The notes under the pieces were generated by a model. It was not told the DNA's origin. It worked only from the letters and a program-made list of their open reading frames with translations, and searched no databases. Position numbers and translations under genes: made by a program. Of a stretch of DNA of 64,000 nt, positions 16,116 through 24,439 are shown piece after piece. The stretch's first letter is position 1. Each line of letters opens with the position of its first letter. The stretch comes from Verrucomicrobiaceae bacterium. GTDB taxonomy: Bacteria; Verrucomicrobiota; Verrucomicrobiia; Verrucomicrobiales; Verrucomicrobiaceae. The stretch is taken from contig JAEUHN010000017.1 of the NCBI GenBank assembly GCA_016795365.1, positions 1-64,000 of the forward strand. The letters run 5' to 3'.

Positions 16116-17213
16116 ATGAAGTTCATTCGCTACTGCCAGATGATTTGGTCTCTCCTCCGCAGCGAGGACGAGAACAAGCCGCAGCGCCGTCAGCGAGGTA
16201 ATCGACGCACGGCACGTCAGAGGCTGGTGGCTCCTGACCGGCAGAAGGTCCACAAGACGCCCGACACGCCCAAGATCCGTGCCGAAGAGAAAGCCGAGCG
16301 CCTTCGGCACAATCTCCGGCTCGTGGGCCTGGCAGCCTTGGCGGTAGCGATGGGCTCCGTGGTTTTCCTGGCCGTGCGGGAAACGGTTTTCAACAATCCC
16401 CGGATGTCCGTCCGCGAGATCTACGTCACGCCGGAAGACGGCCATGAGATGCTCACGCCCACGCAAATCAAAGAGGCATCCGGCCTTCGTGAGGGCGAGA
16501 ATCTGCTCGTGGTGAACCTTCGTGATGTGCGCGAGAAGCTGATGCTCCTGCCCGCGATCAGCAAGGTGTCCGTGGAGCATGACTTTGCCGGGAAGATCAC
16601 CATCACGCCCACGCAGCGCCGGCCTGTGGCCTGGGTGAAGTGCGACCATCTGCACTGGGTGCCGATGCGAGTGGGGCAGGGCTTGATGATTGATGTGGAC
16701 GGTCGCGCCATTCGCGCGGAGACCGTGCTGCCTGAGTATGAGCAGCTGCCCGTGATCGACGACGACACCATTGATCAGGTCACGCCCGGAGCGCTCATCG
16801 TTTCGCCGCGATTCGTCGCCTCGCTGGATCTCATGAAGCAGCTGGTGGAGCGGCAGAAACGCGACGGCCAGGTGCTCAAGACCATCCAGGTCAAAAACAA
16901 GTTTGCCCTCATCGCCACGTTCGACAACGGCTTCAAAGCCACCTTCAGTTACGACAACGTCGGACCCGAGTTGAAGCGCTATGATCAGTTTGTGGCCGCC
17001 GTGCGTGGCCGTGAGCCTAAAGCCCGAGCGATCAATCTGGCTGCCGAACTCAACATCCCCGTCGTCTTCGAAGTGGCCCAGGCGAAGGAAGTTCCTCCAC
17101 CGCCGTCGCCAACACGCACCTCCATCTCCAGCACCAAATCTTCCTCCCGCTCTGCGTCTTCCTCATCGACACGCCCGCGGAATTCAGGCAAAACACGAAA
17201 GACCAAATCCTAA
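16116..17213 (+). CDS. ftsQ: Cell division protein FtsQ
   Basis: A bitopic inner-membrane divisome protein that links FtsZ-ring components with septal wall synthesis. It has a long basic cytoplasmic N-terminus (about 1-66, Arg/Lys-rich), one membrane helix at about 67-87 (LRLVGLAALAVAMGSVVFLA), a POTRA domain at about 95-165 (VREIYVTPEDGHEMLTPTQI, GENLLVVNLRDVREKL, ISKVSVEHDF) and a periplasmic beta domain to about 320. The last 35 residues are Ser/Lys/Arg-rich and of low complexity. Sequence conservation in this family is weak, and the call rests on the architecture and the position between ddl and ftsA. Confidence 0.86.
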   Translation: MKFIRYCQMIWSLLRSEDENKPQRRQRGNRRTARQRLVAPDRQKVHKTPDTPKIRAEEKAERLRHNLRLVGLAALAVAMGSVVFLAVRETVFNNPRMSVREIYVTPEDGHEMLTPTQIKEASGLREGENLLVVNLRDVREKLMLLPAISKVSVEHDFAGKITITPTQRRPVAWVKCDHLHWVPMRVGQGLMIDVDGRAIRAETVLPEYEQLPVIDDDTIDQVTPGALIVSPRFVASLDLMKQLVERQKRDGQVLKTIQVKNKFALIATFDNGFKATFSYDNVGPELKRYDQFVAAVRGREPKARAINLAAELNIPVVFEVAQAKEVPPPPSPTRTSISSTKSSSRSASSSSTRPRNSGKTRKTKS

Positions 17214-17219
17214 CCTCCC

Positions 17220-18425
17220 ATGGCCAAGAGCACCATTTACGCAGGACTCGAAATCGGCACCCACAAGATCTGTGTGGTGGTCGGCGAAGCCAAGCGCGAC
17301 GGCGCCATCAAGATCCTTGGCGTCGGCCAGGCACCTTCACGAGGCGTTCGCAAAGGCGAGATCGTGGACTTCGACAAGGTCCAGACTTGTCTCAACGACG
17401 CCCTGGTCCGTGCTGAAGACCGCAGTGACGTGATGATTCGCAATGTGTTCCTCGGCGTGACAGGAGCGCACATCGAGAGCTTGAACAATCGCGGCTGCCA
17501 TTGCCTGCCCGAGGATCAGCCGGAGATCACCGAGGACGATGTGGAGGAATCGAAGGAGATCGCCCGCAACGTGGCCATCCCTCAGCAGAATGTCTTCCTG
17601 CACAGCATCACCCGCCAATACATCGTGGATGGCCAGGAGGCCGTGAGGCAGCCCATCGGTCGTGAGGCGCGCACCTTGGAAGCCGATTATCACATCATTC
17701 ACGGCGTGCGTGGTCGCATTCAAAACGCCATCCGCTGCGTGCGTGAGATCCCGCTCGAAGTCGAAGACGTGGTCTTCAATCCCATCGCTGCCGCGCAGGT
17801 GGTCCTCAATCGCGAGGCCAAGCATCAGGGCGCGCTCATGCTCGACTTCGGTGCCGGCACTGTGGACTATGTTCTCTATGAAGATGGCATGGTCACCGCT
17901 TCAGGTTGTGTGCCCCTCGGTGGTGATCACATCTCTCAAGACATTGCACAGGCGTTCCAGATGCCGCACGGTCGTGCCGAGCGTCTCAAGATCGACGAAG
18001 GCAGCACCTTGTTCCAGGATGTGCCGCCCGATGAGATGATTCGTGTGGAGGATGACAATGGATTGCACGTCACCGATGTGGAGCGTGCCTTCTTGAACGA
18101 AGTCATCTATCTGCGCACGCAGGAGATCCTCACTCAAGTGCGCGCTCGCGTGGATGATCACCTGGGCAAGCTCGCCGCGGGCATCTACATCACTGGTGGG
18201 GTGAGCCTGACGAAAGGCATTGACGCTGTTGCGAAGGAAGTGTTTGGATTGAAGGTCACCAAGGCTGGTTCCGCCCCTGTGAGCGGTGTGACCGCCACCT
18301 TTGAGAATCCTCAATACTCCGCGCCGATTGGACTCATTCGCTACGCCCAGATCCTCGACAGTGAGAAGCCATTTCTCTCGCCGTTGTCGCGTCTCGGTCG
18401 CCGAATGAAGGAACTTCTCCACTAG
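17220..18425 (+). CDS. ftsA: Cell division protein FtsA
   Basis: An actin-fold ATPase that tethers FtsZ filaments to the inner membrane. Motifs are YAGLEIGTHKICVVVGE (phosphate 1), the 1C-domain region around VFLGVTGAHIESLNN, LMLDFGAGTVDYVLYEDG (phosphate 2), VPLGGDHISQDIAQ and IYITGGVSLTKGI (adenosine motif). The end (SPLSRLGRRMKELLH) is an amphipathic basic helix of the kind that serves as the membrane-targeting sequence. The 401-residue length is normal. It lies between ftsQ (6-base gap) and ftsZ. Confidence 0.94.
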   Translation: MAKSTIYAGLEIGTHKICVVVGEAKRDGAIKILGVGQAPSRGVRKGEIVDFDKVQTCLNDALVRAEDRSDVMIRNVFLGVTGAHIESLNNRGCHCLPEDQPEITEDDVEESKEIARNVAIPQQNVFLHSITRQYIVDGQEAVRQPIGREARTLEADYHIIHGVRGRIQNAIRCVREIPLEVEDVVFNPIAAAQVVLNREAKHQGALMLDFGAGTVDYVLYEDGMVTASGCVPLGGDHISQDIAQAFQMPHGRAERLKIDEGSTLFQDVPPDEMIRVEDDNGLHVTDVERAFLNEVIYLRTQEILTQVRARVDDHLGKLAAGIYITGGVSLTKGIDAVAKEVFGLKVTKAGSAPVSGVTATFENPQYSAPIGLIRYAQILDSEKPFLSPLSRLGRRMKELLH

Positions 18426-18489
18426 TCAGCACGGCCCTTTTGCCTCTCATAACAATCTCCCGCCAGCAACCTTCCAACATTCGCACACC

Positions 18490-20298
18490 ATGGTCGAATA
18501 CGATCGCTCCGCTCCCAGTGAATCCAGTGGCAAAGACCCGCTCAATATCTGCATCGCAGGTGTCGGTGGAGCCGGTAGCAATGTGCTGGATCGCATCTCG
18601 ATCGACCGCACGGTGGATGCCAAGCTGGTCACGTTTCAGTCCGACATCCGGGTGCTTAATCGCACCAATGTTACCAATCGTGTGCAACTGGGCACCGATC
18701 TGATGCGCGGTGTGGGTGCGGGTGGCGATCCTGATCTTGGTCGCGAGGCTGCTCTGTTCTCGAAGAATGAAATCCGTGATGCTCTTGATGGTCACGAGAT
18801 GGTCTTCATCAGTGCTGGTCTCGGTGGCGGCACAGGTTCCGGTGCGGCTCCGGTGATCGCTGAGATCGCGAAGAGCACAGGGGCGATCGTGGTGGTTTTT
18901 GCCACCGTCCCATTCTCATTCGAAGGCCGCCGTCGAGGAGCGCAAGCCACAGAAGCTCTGGATCGTCTGGCCAAGAGTGCAGATGCTTTGATCCTCTTTG
19001 ATAACAATCGCATGGGCGAACTCGTCCTTCCGAAGGAAGGCATCCAGAAGGCTTTCGCTCAAGGCGATCAGCTCATCGCTCAAAGCGTGCGCGCCGTCAC
19101 CAGCATGGTGGGCACACCGGGACTCGTGAAGCTTGGCCTCGATGATCTCGTCGCCGCTCTCCGCGTCTCCGAAGGTCGCTGCCTGTTTGGCTTTGGTGAA
19201 GCCAAAGGCCAGAACCGCGGCACCGAAGCTCTCAAGCGCGCCCTCAAGAGCCCGCTCATCAATTCGGGCGAGCTGCTGGGCAACGCCAAAAACCTCCTCG
19301 TGCATGTGGTCGGTGGCGAGTCCCTCACCTTGGCTGAAGTCGAGCAGGTGATGAAGCAGCTCGGACGTCACGTGCCGGACGAAACACAGATTCTCTTTGG
19401 CCTGAGTGTCGAGCCGAAGCTGGGCGAAACTATCACGGTGACGCTCATCAGTGCCCTCAGCGCGCGTGAACTGGCCACCGCTCGCCGCGAGCCAGAAGCA
19501 CAGCAGCCCGTGGTGCAACCCGCTGCTGTCGAACCTGTGGCCAGGCCTGTTGCTCGTCAGCAGCAACCTGCTCCGACCAGGGCTGCACCTGCCCCTCAGG
19601 CGCCGCCACCTCCGCCCCCACCCGCGCTGGATGATCTTTTTGTCGCAGCGCCTCTTCGCACCGAGACTCTCGCCGTCGAAGCCGCCGCCCCAGCACCTCC
19701 GCCCGTGGCCGAAGTGCGTCCGGCCCCGGCCCCGGTGGCTCACGCACCCGTGGTCTCAGCTCCTGCGCCTGAAGAGGTGGTCTATGAGGCAGCCATTGAA
19801 GACGTGGCCCCGGAGCCGCCGCGTGAGCCTACCCGCGACTCAGCTCGCGTTCGCTTGCTCAATGTGGTGAATCCAGAAAAGACGGTGGCAGCACCTCCGG
19901 CCCAGAGGGTGGCTCCGCCCGTCGATGAGGTTCGCATCGAGCCCGAGCCTGCTCCCCAGGTGGTAGCACCCGTGCCTGAAACTGTCTCGGTGCCGATCAG
20001 TCGGACGCCAGAGACCACCCAGGTCCGCCCTGCGGCCGTTGCCGAACCAATGATTGTGGCCCGCACTCCCGAAGTTGCGGTTCCTCAGCCTGAGCCCAAG
20101 GCTCCTGACCTTTTCGGCGGTCGCGAGAATGCTCCTGTAGCCAAAAAAACTGCTCCCGTCGAGCAACCCTCCTTGCGCCTCGGAACCGAGGAGCGTGGTG
20201 GCCGCTTTAAGGACACCGAGCCTTCCTTTGCGGCGCAAGGCAATGAAGACCTCGATACGCCGACCTGGATGCGGTTGCGCCGCCGGGTGACCAAGTAG
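18490..20298 (+). CDS. ftsZ: Cell division protein FtsZ with divergent T7 loop and long linker
   Basis: A tubulin-fold GTPase that forms the division ring. The GTP-binding half is recognisable: GVGGAGSNVLDRI (T1), GVGAGGDPDLGREAA (T3), the signature GLGGGTGSGAAP (T4) and PFSFEGRRR (T5). The T7 loop, which should read NxDxxD, reads G211-LVKLGLDD: the Asn is Lys214 and the first Asp is Gly216, while the last Asp (219) is kept. The globular part ends near residue 330. A Pro/Ala-rich linker of about 255 residues follows, then a C-terminal peptide (LDTPTWMRLRRR) that matches the usual FtsA-binding tail. At 602 residues it is well over the normal 350-450. It is the last gene of the cluster. Confidence 0.93.
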   Translation: MVEYDRSAPSESSGKDPLNICIAGVGGAGSNVLDRISIDRTVDAKLVTFQSDIRVLNRTNVTNRVQLGTDLMRGVGAGGDPDLGREAALFSKNEIRDALDGHEMVFISAGLGGGTGSGAAPVIAEIAKSTGAIVVVFATVPFSFEGRRRGAQATEALDRLAKSADALILFDNNRMGELVLPKEGIQKAFAQGDQLIAQSVRAVTSMVGTPGLVKLGLDDLVAALRVSEGRCLFGFGEAKGQNRGTEALKRALKSPLINSGELLGNAKNLLVHVVGGESLTLAEVEQVMKQLGRHVPDETQILFGLSVEPKLGETITVTLISALSARELATARREPEAQQPVVQPAAVEPVARPVARQQQPAPTRAAPAPQAPPPPPPPALDDLFVAAPLRTETLAVEAAAPAPPPVAEVRPAPAPVAHAPVVSAPAPEEVVYEAAIEDVAPEPPREPTRDSARVRLLNVVNPEKTVAAPPAQRVAPPVDEVRIEPEPAPQVVAPVPETVSVPISRTPETTQVRPAAVAEPMIVARTPEVAVPQPEPKAPDLFGGRENAPVAKKTAPVEQPSLRLGTEERGGRFKDTEPSFAAQGNEDLDTPTWMRLRRRVTK

Positions 20299-20324
20299 TT
20301 GCGCGTTAATTGCGCAAATATTTT
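20299..20324 (+). terminator. Weak hairpin just after ftsZ
   Basis: TTGCGC (20299-20304) and GCGCAA (20312-20317) flank a 7-base loop and are followed by ATATTTT. The six-pair stem begins right at the ftsZ stop codon. It could be a weak terminator separating the division cluster from the DUF1501 gene. Confidence 0.4.
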
Positions 20325-20384
20325 CCATAGCATCGCAAGATCGGCAGCATTAAGGCGTAGGTTTCGCTGACAACGATCCACGCC

Positions 20385-21713
20385 ATGAAAATGCACCCCC
20401 TCTGCCAAGGCAATCACTCCAACCTCGTGGTCGGCCAGAGCCGCCGCGATTTCCTCCAGATCGGCGCCATTGCCGGACTTGGACTCTCCCTCCCTGAAAT
20501 GATGCGTCTCCAAGCGATTGAGATGCCCAAGGTGGAGAGCTTCAAACCGATCGCTGACAGCGTCATCCACATTTACCTGCCGGGCGGCATGGCCCAGCAC
20601 GAATCGTGGGATCCGAAGCCTTTCGCATCCCCTGATTACCGCGGACCCTATAGCCCGATCAAAGGCGTGACGGGTGAATACGTGGGCGAGAAGTTCCAGA
20701 ACATCTCCAAGATCCTCGACAAGATCACGATCATCCGCTCGATGACTCATGGCGAAGCTGCTCATGAGCGCGGCACGCACAATATGTTTACGGGCTATCG
20801 TCCGAGCCCGGCGATCAAGTTCCCCAGCTTCGGCAGCATTGTCTCGCACGAGCAGGGTTCTCGTAACAACCTGCCACCTTACGTGGTGGTGCCGAATGTG
20901 TCCGCCCCTGAGCAGCAGTCCGGCTACATGAGCAGCGCTTACGGACCCTTCGCTCTCGGCAGCGATCCAGCCGACAAGAACTTCACCGTCCGCGACCTGC
21001 TTGCTCCCAAGGACATCGACCTCAAGCGCTTTGACCGTCGTCGCTCGCTGCTGGGTGCGGTCGATGAGCACTTCCGCACGATCGAGAAGAGCGATGCTCT
21101 CAGCGCCATGGATAGCTTCTATCAGGCTGCCTACGGTCTGATCAGCAGCCAGAAGGCTCGGGAGGCGTTCAACCTCAATGCCGAGCCCGACAAGCTTCGT
21201 GACGAATATGGCCGTAATACTGCCGGTCAGCGCTTCTTGCTTGCTCGCCGCTTGGTGGAAGCTGGCGTGCGCATGGTGTCCGTCACCTACGGTGGCTGGG
21301 ATCACCACAGCAACATCAAGAGCGCCTTCGATGGCCAGGCTCCAAACTTCGACGTGGCCTTCAGCCGACTGATCAAGGACCTCGAAGATCGTGGCATGTT
21401 GGATCGCACCTTGGTCATGGTCAGCTCCGAGTTTGGGCGCACACCGAAGATCAACGGCACCAATGGTCGTGACCACTGGCCTCGCGTGTTCTCTGTGGCC
21501 CTCGCTGGCGGCGGTATCAAGAGGGGGCATGTCTATGGTTCTTCCGATGCCCTCGGTGGTGAGCCAGACACCAACCCGGTTGGCCCTGAAGATCTCGCCA
21601 AGACGATGTATCGCCTCATCGGCATCAATGCTGAGAAGCGCATCGTCGCTGACGGCGTGCGTCCGATCGACATCGTTAACGGCGGTCGCATTCTCAACGA
21701 AGTCATCGCCTAG
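20385..21713 (+). CDS. DUF1501 family protein with Tat signal
   Basis: A 442-residue exported protein of the sulfatase/alkaline-phosphatase-like superfamily (DUF1501), abundant in Planctomycetota and Verrucomicrobiota, biochemical role unknown. The Tat motif SRRDFLQIG lies at about 19-27, followed by a hydrophobic stretch. Conserved blocks are VIHIYLPGGMAQHESWDPKP, IRSMTHGEAAHERGTHNMFTG, VTYGGWDHHSNIK, VMVSSEFGRTPKING and GRDHWPRVFSVALAGGG, where the Asp/His clusters suggest a metal site. The gene usually travels next to a DUF1549/DUF1553 cytochrome-like partner (family knowledge). Here it stands alone after ftsZ and ends in a strong terminator. Tat export implies that it folds, with any cofactor, before secretion. 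Confidence 0.9.
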   Translation: MKMHPLCQGNHSNLVVGQSRRDFLQIGAIAGLGLSLPEMMRLQAIEMPKVESFKPIADSVIHIYLPGGMAQHESWDPKPFASPDYRGPYSPIKGVTGEYVGEKFQNISKILDKITIIRSMTHGEAAHERGTHNMFTGYRPSPAIKFPSFGSIVSHEQGSRNNLPPYVVVPNVSAPEQQSGYMSSAYGPFALGSDPADKNFTVRDLLAPKDIDLKRFDRRRSLLGAVDEHFRTIEKSDALSAMDSFYQAAYGLISSQKAREAFNLNAEPDKLRDEYGRNTAGQRFLLARRLVEAGVRMVSVTYGGWDHHSNIKSAFDGQAPNFDVAFSRLIKDLEDRGMLDRTLVMVSSEFGRTPKINGTNGRDHWPRVFSVALAGGGIKRGHVYGSSDALGGEPDTNPVGPEDLAKTMYRLIGINAEKRIVADGVRPIDIVNGGRILNEVIA

Positions 21714-21730
21714 TAACGGCTCTTTTTACG

Positions 21731-21766
21731 ACGGCGCAGAGGTCCCCCTCTGCGCCGTTTTTGTTT
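21731..21766 (+). terminator. Rho-independent terminator after DUF1501 gene
   Basis: ACGGCGCAGAGG (21731-21742), loop TCCC, CCTCTGCGCCGT (21747-21758): a perfect 12-bp stem running into TTTTTGTTTT. Confidence 0.9.
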
Positions 21767-21843
21767 TGATAGGCGAGAGCTTGAGGAAGCAAGATTGATC
21801 TCCTGGTTGCAATCGCCGCCGCTCCACTCCATGAACCGAGGCT

Positions 21844-22941
21844 ATGTCAAACATCTGGGATTTCGCCAACTCGCAGCTCAAGGACCTCGTCGCATACGAA
21901 CCGGGCAAGCCAATCGATGAAGTCGCGCGCGAACGCGGACTGAATCCCGAAGACATCATCAAGATGGCGTCGAACGAGAACCCGCTCGGCCCCTCGCCCA
22001 AGGCCCAAGCCGCGATGACCGCCGCGTGCGGCGACGTTCACATCTATCCCGATGGCGGCAGCTACAAGCTTCGCAACGCAATCGCGCAGAAGTTCGGCCT
22101 CGAGATGGGCAACGTCATCCTCGGCTCCGGCAGCAATGAAGTGATCGAGTTCATCGGCCACGCCTTCCTCAAGGCAGGCGACAACATCATCACCGCCGAG
22201 CACGCCTTCCTGGTCTACAAGCTGATGGCCAAGGTGTTTGGCTCCAACACGATCGAAGTGCCCGATCCCGGCTACGTCCACGACCTCGACGCGATGGCTG
22301 CCGCGATCACGCCCCAGACGAAGGAGATCTTCATCGCGAACCCGAACAATCCCACGGGCACGCTCGTCACGCAGGAGCAGATCGACCGCTTCATGGCCAA
22401 GGTGCCGGATCATGTCGTGGTCGTGTTTGACGAGGCTTATTACGAGTTTCTCGACAACCCGCCAGACACGCTCAAATACGTGCGCGAAGGCCGCAACGTG
22501 GTAGTGCTGCGCACCTTCTCGAAGATCCAGGGGCTTGCCGGCCTGCGCATTGGCTACGGCCTTGCCAGCAAGGAACTCATCGAGGTGCTGCAACGCACTC
22601 GCCAGCCGTTCAACATCAACTCCATCGCGCAAGCGGGCGCTCTCGCAGGCCTGCTCGACGACGAGCATCAAGCCAAGACCAAGCGCATCACCGACGAAGG
22701 TCGCAGCTATCTGCAAACCGAGTTCGCGCACTTGGGTCTGGAGTTCATTCCGAGCTTCGCGAACTTCGTGCTCGTGAAGGTCGGCGACGGCAATGCGGTC
22801 TTCAAAGCGATGATGGACAAGGGCGTCATCGTCCGCGCCATGGCCGCCTACAAGCTACCACAGTGGGTCCGCATCAGCATCGGCACCATGCCGCAAAACG
22901 AACGTTGCATCGCCGTGCTGAAAGAGGTGCTTGGGAAGTAG
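21844..22941 (+). CDS. hisC: Histidinol-phosphate aminotransferase
   Basis: A fold-type I PLP enzyme that converts imidazole-acetol phosphate and glutamate to histidinol phosphate in histidine synthesis. Landmarks are KMASNENPLGPSPKA near the N-terminus, GSGSNEVIEFIGHAFL, IFIANPNNPTGT, VVVFDEAYYEF (Asp and Tyr contacting PLP) and TFSKIQGLAGLRIGYG with the Schiff-base Lys227, then NFVLVK and the C-terminal arginine segment WVRISIGT. The 365-residue length is right. It stands apart from other his genes, and the ATG at 21844 gives a full-length protein. Related enzymes accept aromatic keto acids, so phenylalanine/tyrosine transamination is possible. Confidence 0.92.
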   Translation: MSNIWDFANSQLKDLVAYEPGKPIDEVARERGLNPEDIIKMASNENPLGPSPKAQAAMTAACGDVHIYPDGGSYKLRNAIAQKFGLEMGNVILGSGSNEVIEFIGHAFLKAGDNIITAEHAFLVYKLMAKVFGSNTIEVPDPGYVHDLDAMAAAITPQTKEIFIANPNNPTGTLVTQEQIDRFMAKVPDHVVVVFDEAYYEFLDNPPDTLKYVREGRNVVVLRTFSKIQGLAGLRIGYGLASKELIEVLQRTRQPFNINSIAQAGALAGLLDDEHQAKTKRITDEGRSYLQTEFAHLGLEFIPSFANFVLVKVGDGNAVFKAMMDKGVIVRAMAAYKLPQWVRISIGTMPQNERCIAVLKEVLGK

Positions 22942-22969
22942 AACGTGCGACATCACGTTCTCCTGCACC

Positions 22970-24439
22970 ATGCGCCTCACCCTTCTCCTCTGCCTGATTG
23001 TCTCCGCGCTCGCTGCCGAGACCGTGAAGCCGCCTTACTTCGGCATTCACGTGATCGATGAAGCGACGGGGCGTGGCATTCCGCTGATCGAGATGCGCAC
23101 AGTGAATGACGTGCGCGGCATCACGGACAACGCCGGCTGGATCGCCTTCTACGAGCCGGGGCTGATGGATCGCGAAGTGTGGTTCTACATCAGTCTGTCG
23201 CCCGGCTACGAGCGCGAAAAGGATGGCTTTGGTTACGTCGGCGCCCGGCTCAAGACCACGCCCGGCACCACAGCAACGGTGAAGATGAAGCGCACCAACA
23301 TCGCCGAGCGCATCGCCCGAACCACCGGCCAGGGCTTGTATCGCGACAGCGAGATGCTCGGCCTGCCATGCCCTCTGCCGAACCTCGGCAATGCAGGAGT
23401 CATGGGCTCCGACAGCGTGCAAGCCGTGCCGTATCGCGGGAAGATCTTCTGGCTCTGGGGCGACACCAACGTGCCGCACTATCCGCTCGGCAACTTCCAG
23501 ACGACCTCGGCCTTCACCTCACGCGACTTGAAGCCGGAGCAAGGCATCGACTTCGACTTCGACTACCTCGTGGATGAGAAGCGCCCCGACAAGATTCGCC
23601 ACATGCTGCCAATCGAAGGGCCTGGAGCCGTGTGGTTGTTCGGGCTGCTCAATGCCAAGGATGACCGTGGCGAAGAAGCGATGCTCGCCCACTACTCGCG
23701 GCACAAGTCGCTCGACAACGCAGTGGAGCACGGCCTCGCGAAGTTCGACGATAAGCTCGGGCACTTCACGGTGCTCAAGCAGCTAGACAAGGCGAACACT
23801 TGGCACTACCCACGCGGCCACGCGGTCCGTGCGGGCGAGCACTTCTATTTCTCCGACGGCTTCCTGCTCACGCGCACGAAAGCCGAATGGGCCAGTCTCA
23901 TCGAACCCGCGAGCTACGAGGCATTGCGCTACGACGAGACGAAGCACGAGTGGCGCTGGCAGCACGATCAGCCTCCCACCACGCCCGACGACGAAGTGAA
24001 GTTGCTGCTCCGCGGCCAGATGCCCAAGGAGCACGCGCGCTATCATCTGAAGGATGTGGCTAGCGAAAAGTTTGTCAGCCTGCACGGCGGCAGCGTGCAG
24101 TGGAACGAGCATCGCCAGCGCTGGGTGCTCATCGGTTTGCAGCGCGGCGGCAAGGATGATCCATCACCGCTCGGCGAGGTGTGGTATGCCGAATCGAAGC
24201 AGCCCGACGGCCCATGGACCAAGGCCATCAAAGTCGCGAGCCATCCGCGCTACACGTATTACAACCCTGTGCATCACGGCTTCCTGGACACCGAAGGCGG
24301 ACGCTACATCTACTTCGAGGGCACTTACTCGCTAGAGTTCTCAGGGAACCCTCTGGCACCCGCACGCTACGACTACAACCAACTCATGTATCGGCTCGAC
24401 CTTGATGATCAGCGGCTAAACGATGCGCGCGCGAAATAA
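22970..24439 (+). CDS. Secreted protein, Ig-like N-terminus plus beta-propeller-like body
   Basis: About 489 residues. A signal peptide (MRLTLLLCLIVSALAA) is followed by a carboxypeptidase-regulatory-like beta sandwich (about 25-110: GRGIPLIEMRTVNDVRGITD). The body reads like a five-bladed glycosidase-type propeller of the DUF4185 kind, with YRGKIFWLWGDTNVPHYPLG, VWLFGLLNAKD and YYNPVHHGFLDTEGGRYIYF. A periplasmic or extracellular carbohydrate-related role is plausible but unproven. The frame is open from 22931, but the ATG at 22970 begins the signal peptide. It follows hisC by 28 bases. Its stop codon abuts, without a single spare base, the stop codon of the convergent DUF4407 gene. Confidence 0.75.
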   Translation: MRLTLLLCLIVSALAAETVKPPYFGIHVIDEATGRGIPLIEMRTVNDVRGITDNAGWIAFYEPGLMDREVWFYISLSPGYEREKDGFGYVGARLKTTPGTTATVKMKRTNIAERIARTTGQGLYRDSEMLGLPCPLPNLGNAGVMGSDSVQAVPYRGKIFWLWGDTNVPHYPLGNFQTTSAFTSRDLKPEQGIDFDFDYLVDEKRPDKIRHMLPIEGPGAVWLFGLLNAKDDRGEEAMLAHYSRHKSLDNAVEHGLAKFDDKLGHFTVLKQLDKANTWHYPRGHAVRAGEHFYFSDGFLLTRTKAEWASLIEPASYEALRYDETKHEWRWQHDQPPTTPDDEVKLLLRGQMPKEHARYHLKDVASEKFVSLHGGSVQWNEHRQRWVLIGLQRGGKDDPSPLGEVWYAESKQPDGPWTKAIKVASHPRYTYYNPVHHGFLDTEGGRYIYFEGTYSLEFSGNPLAPARYDYNQLMYRLDLDDQRLNDARAK

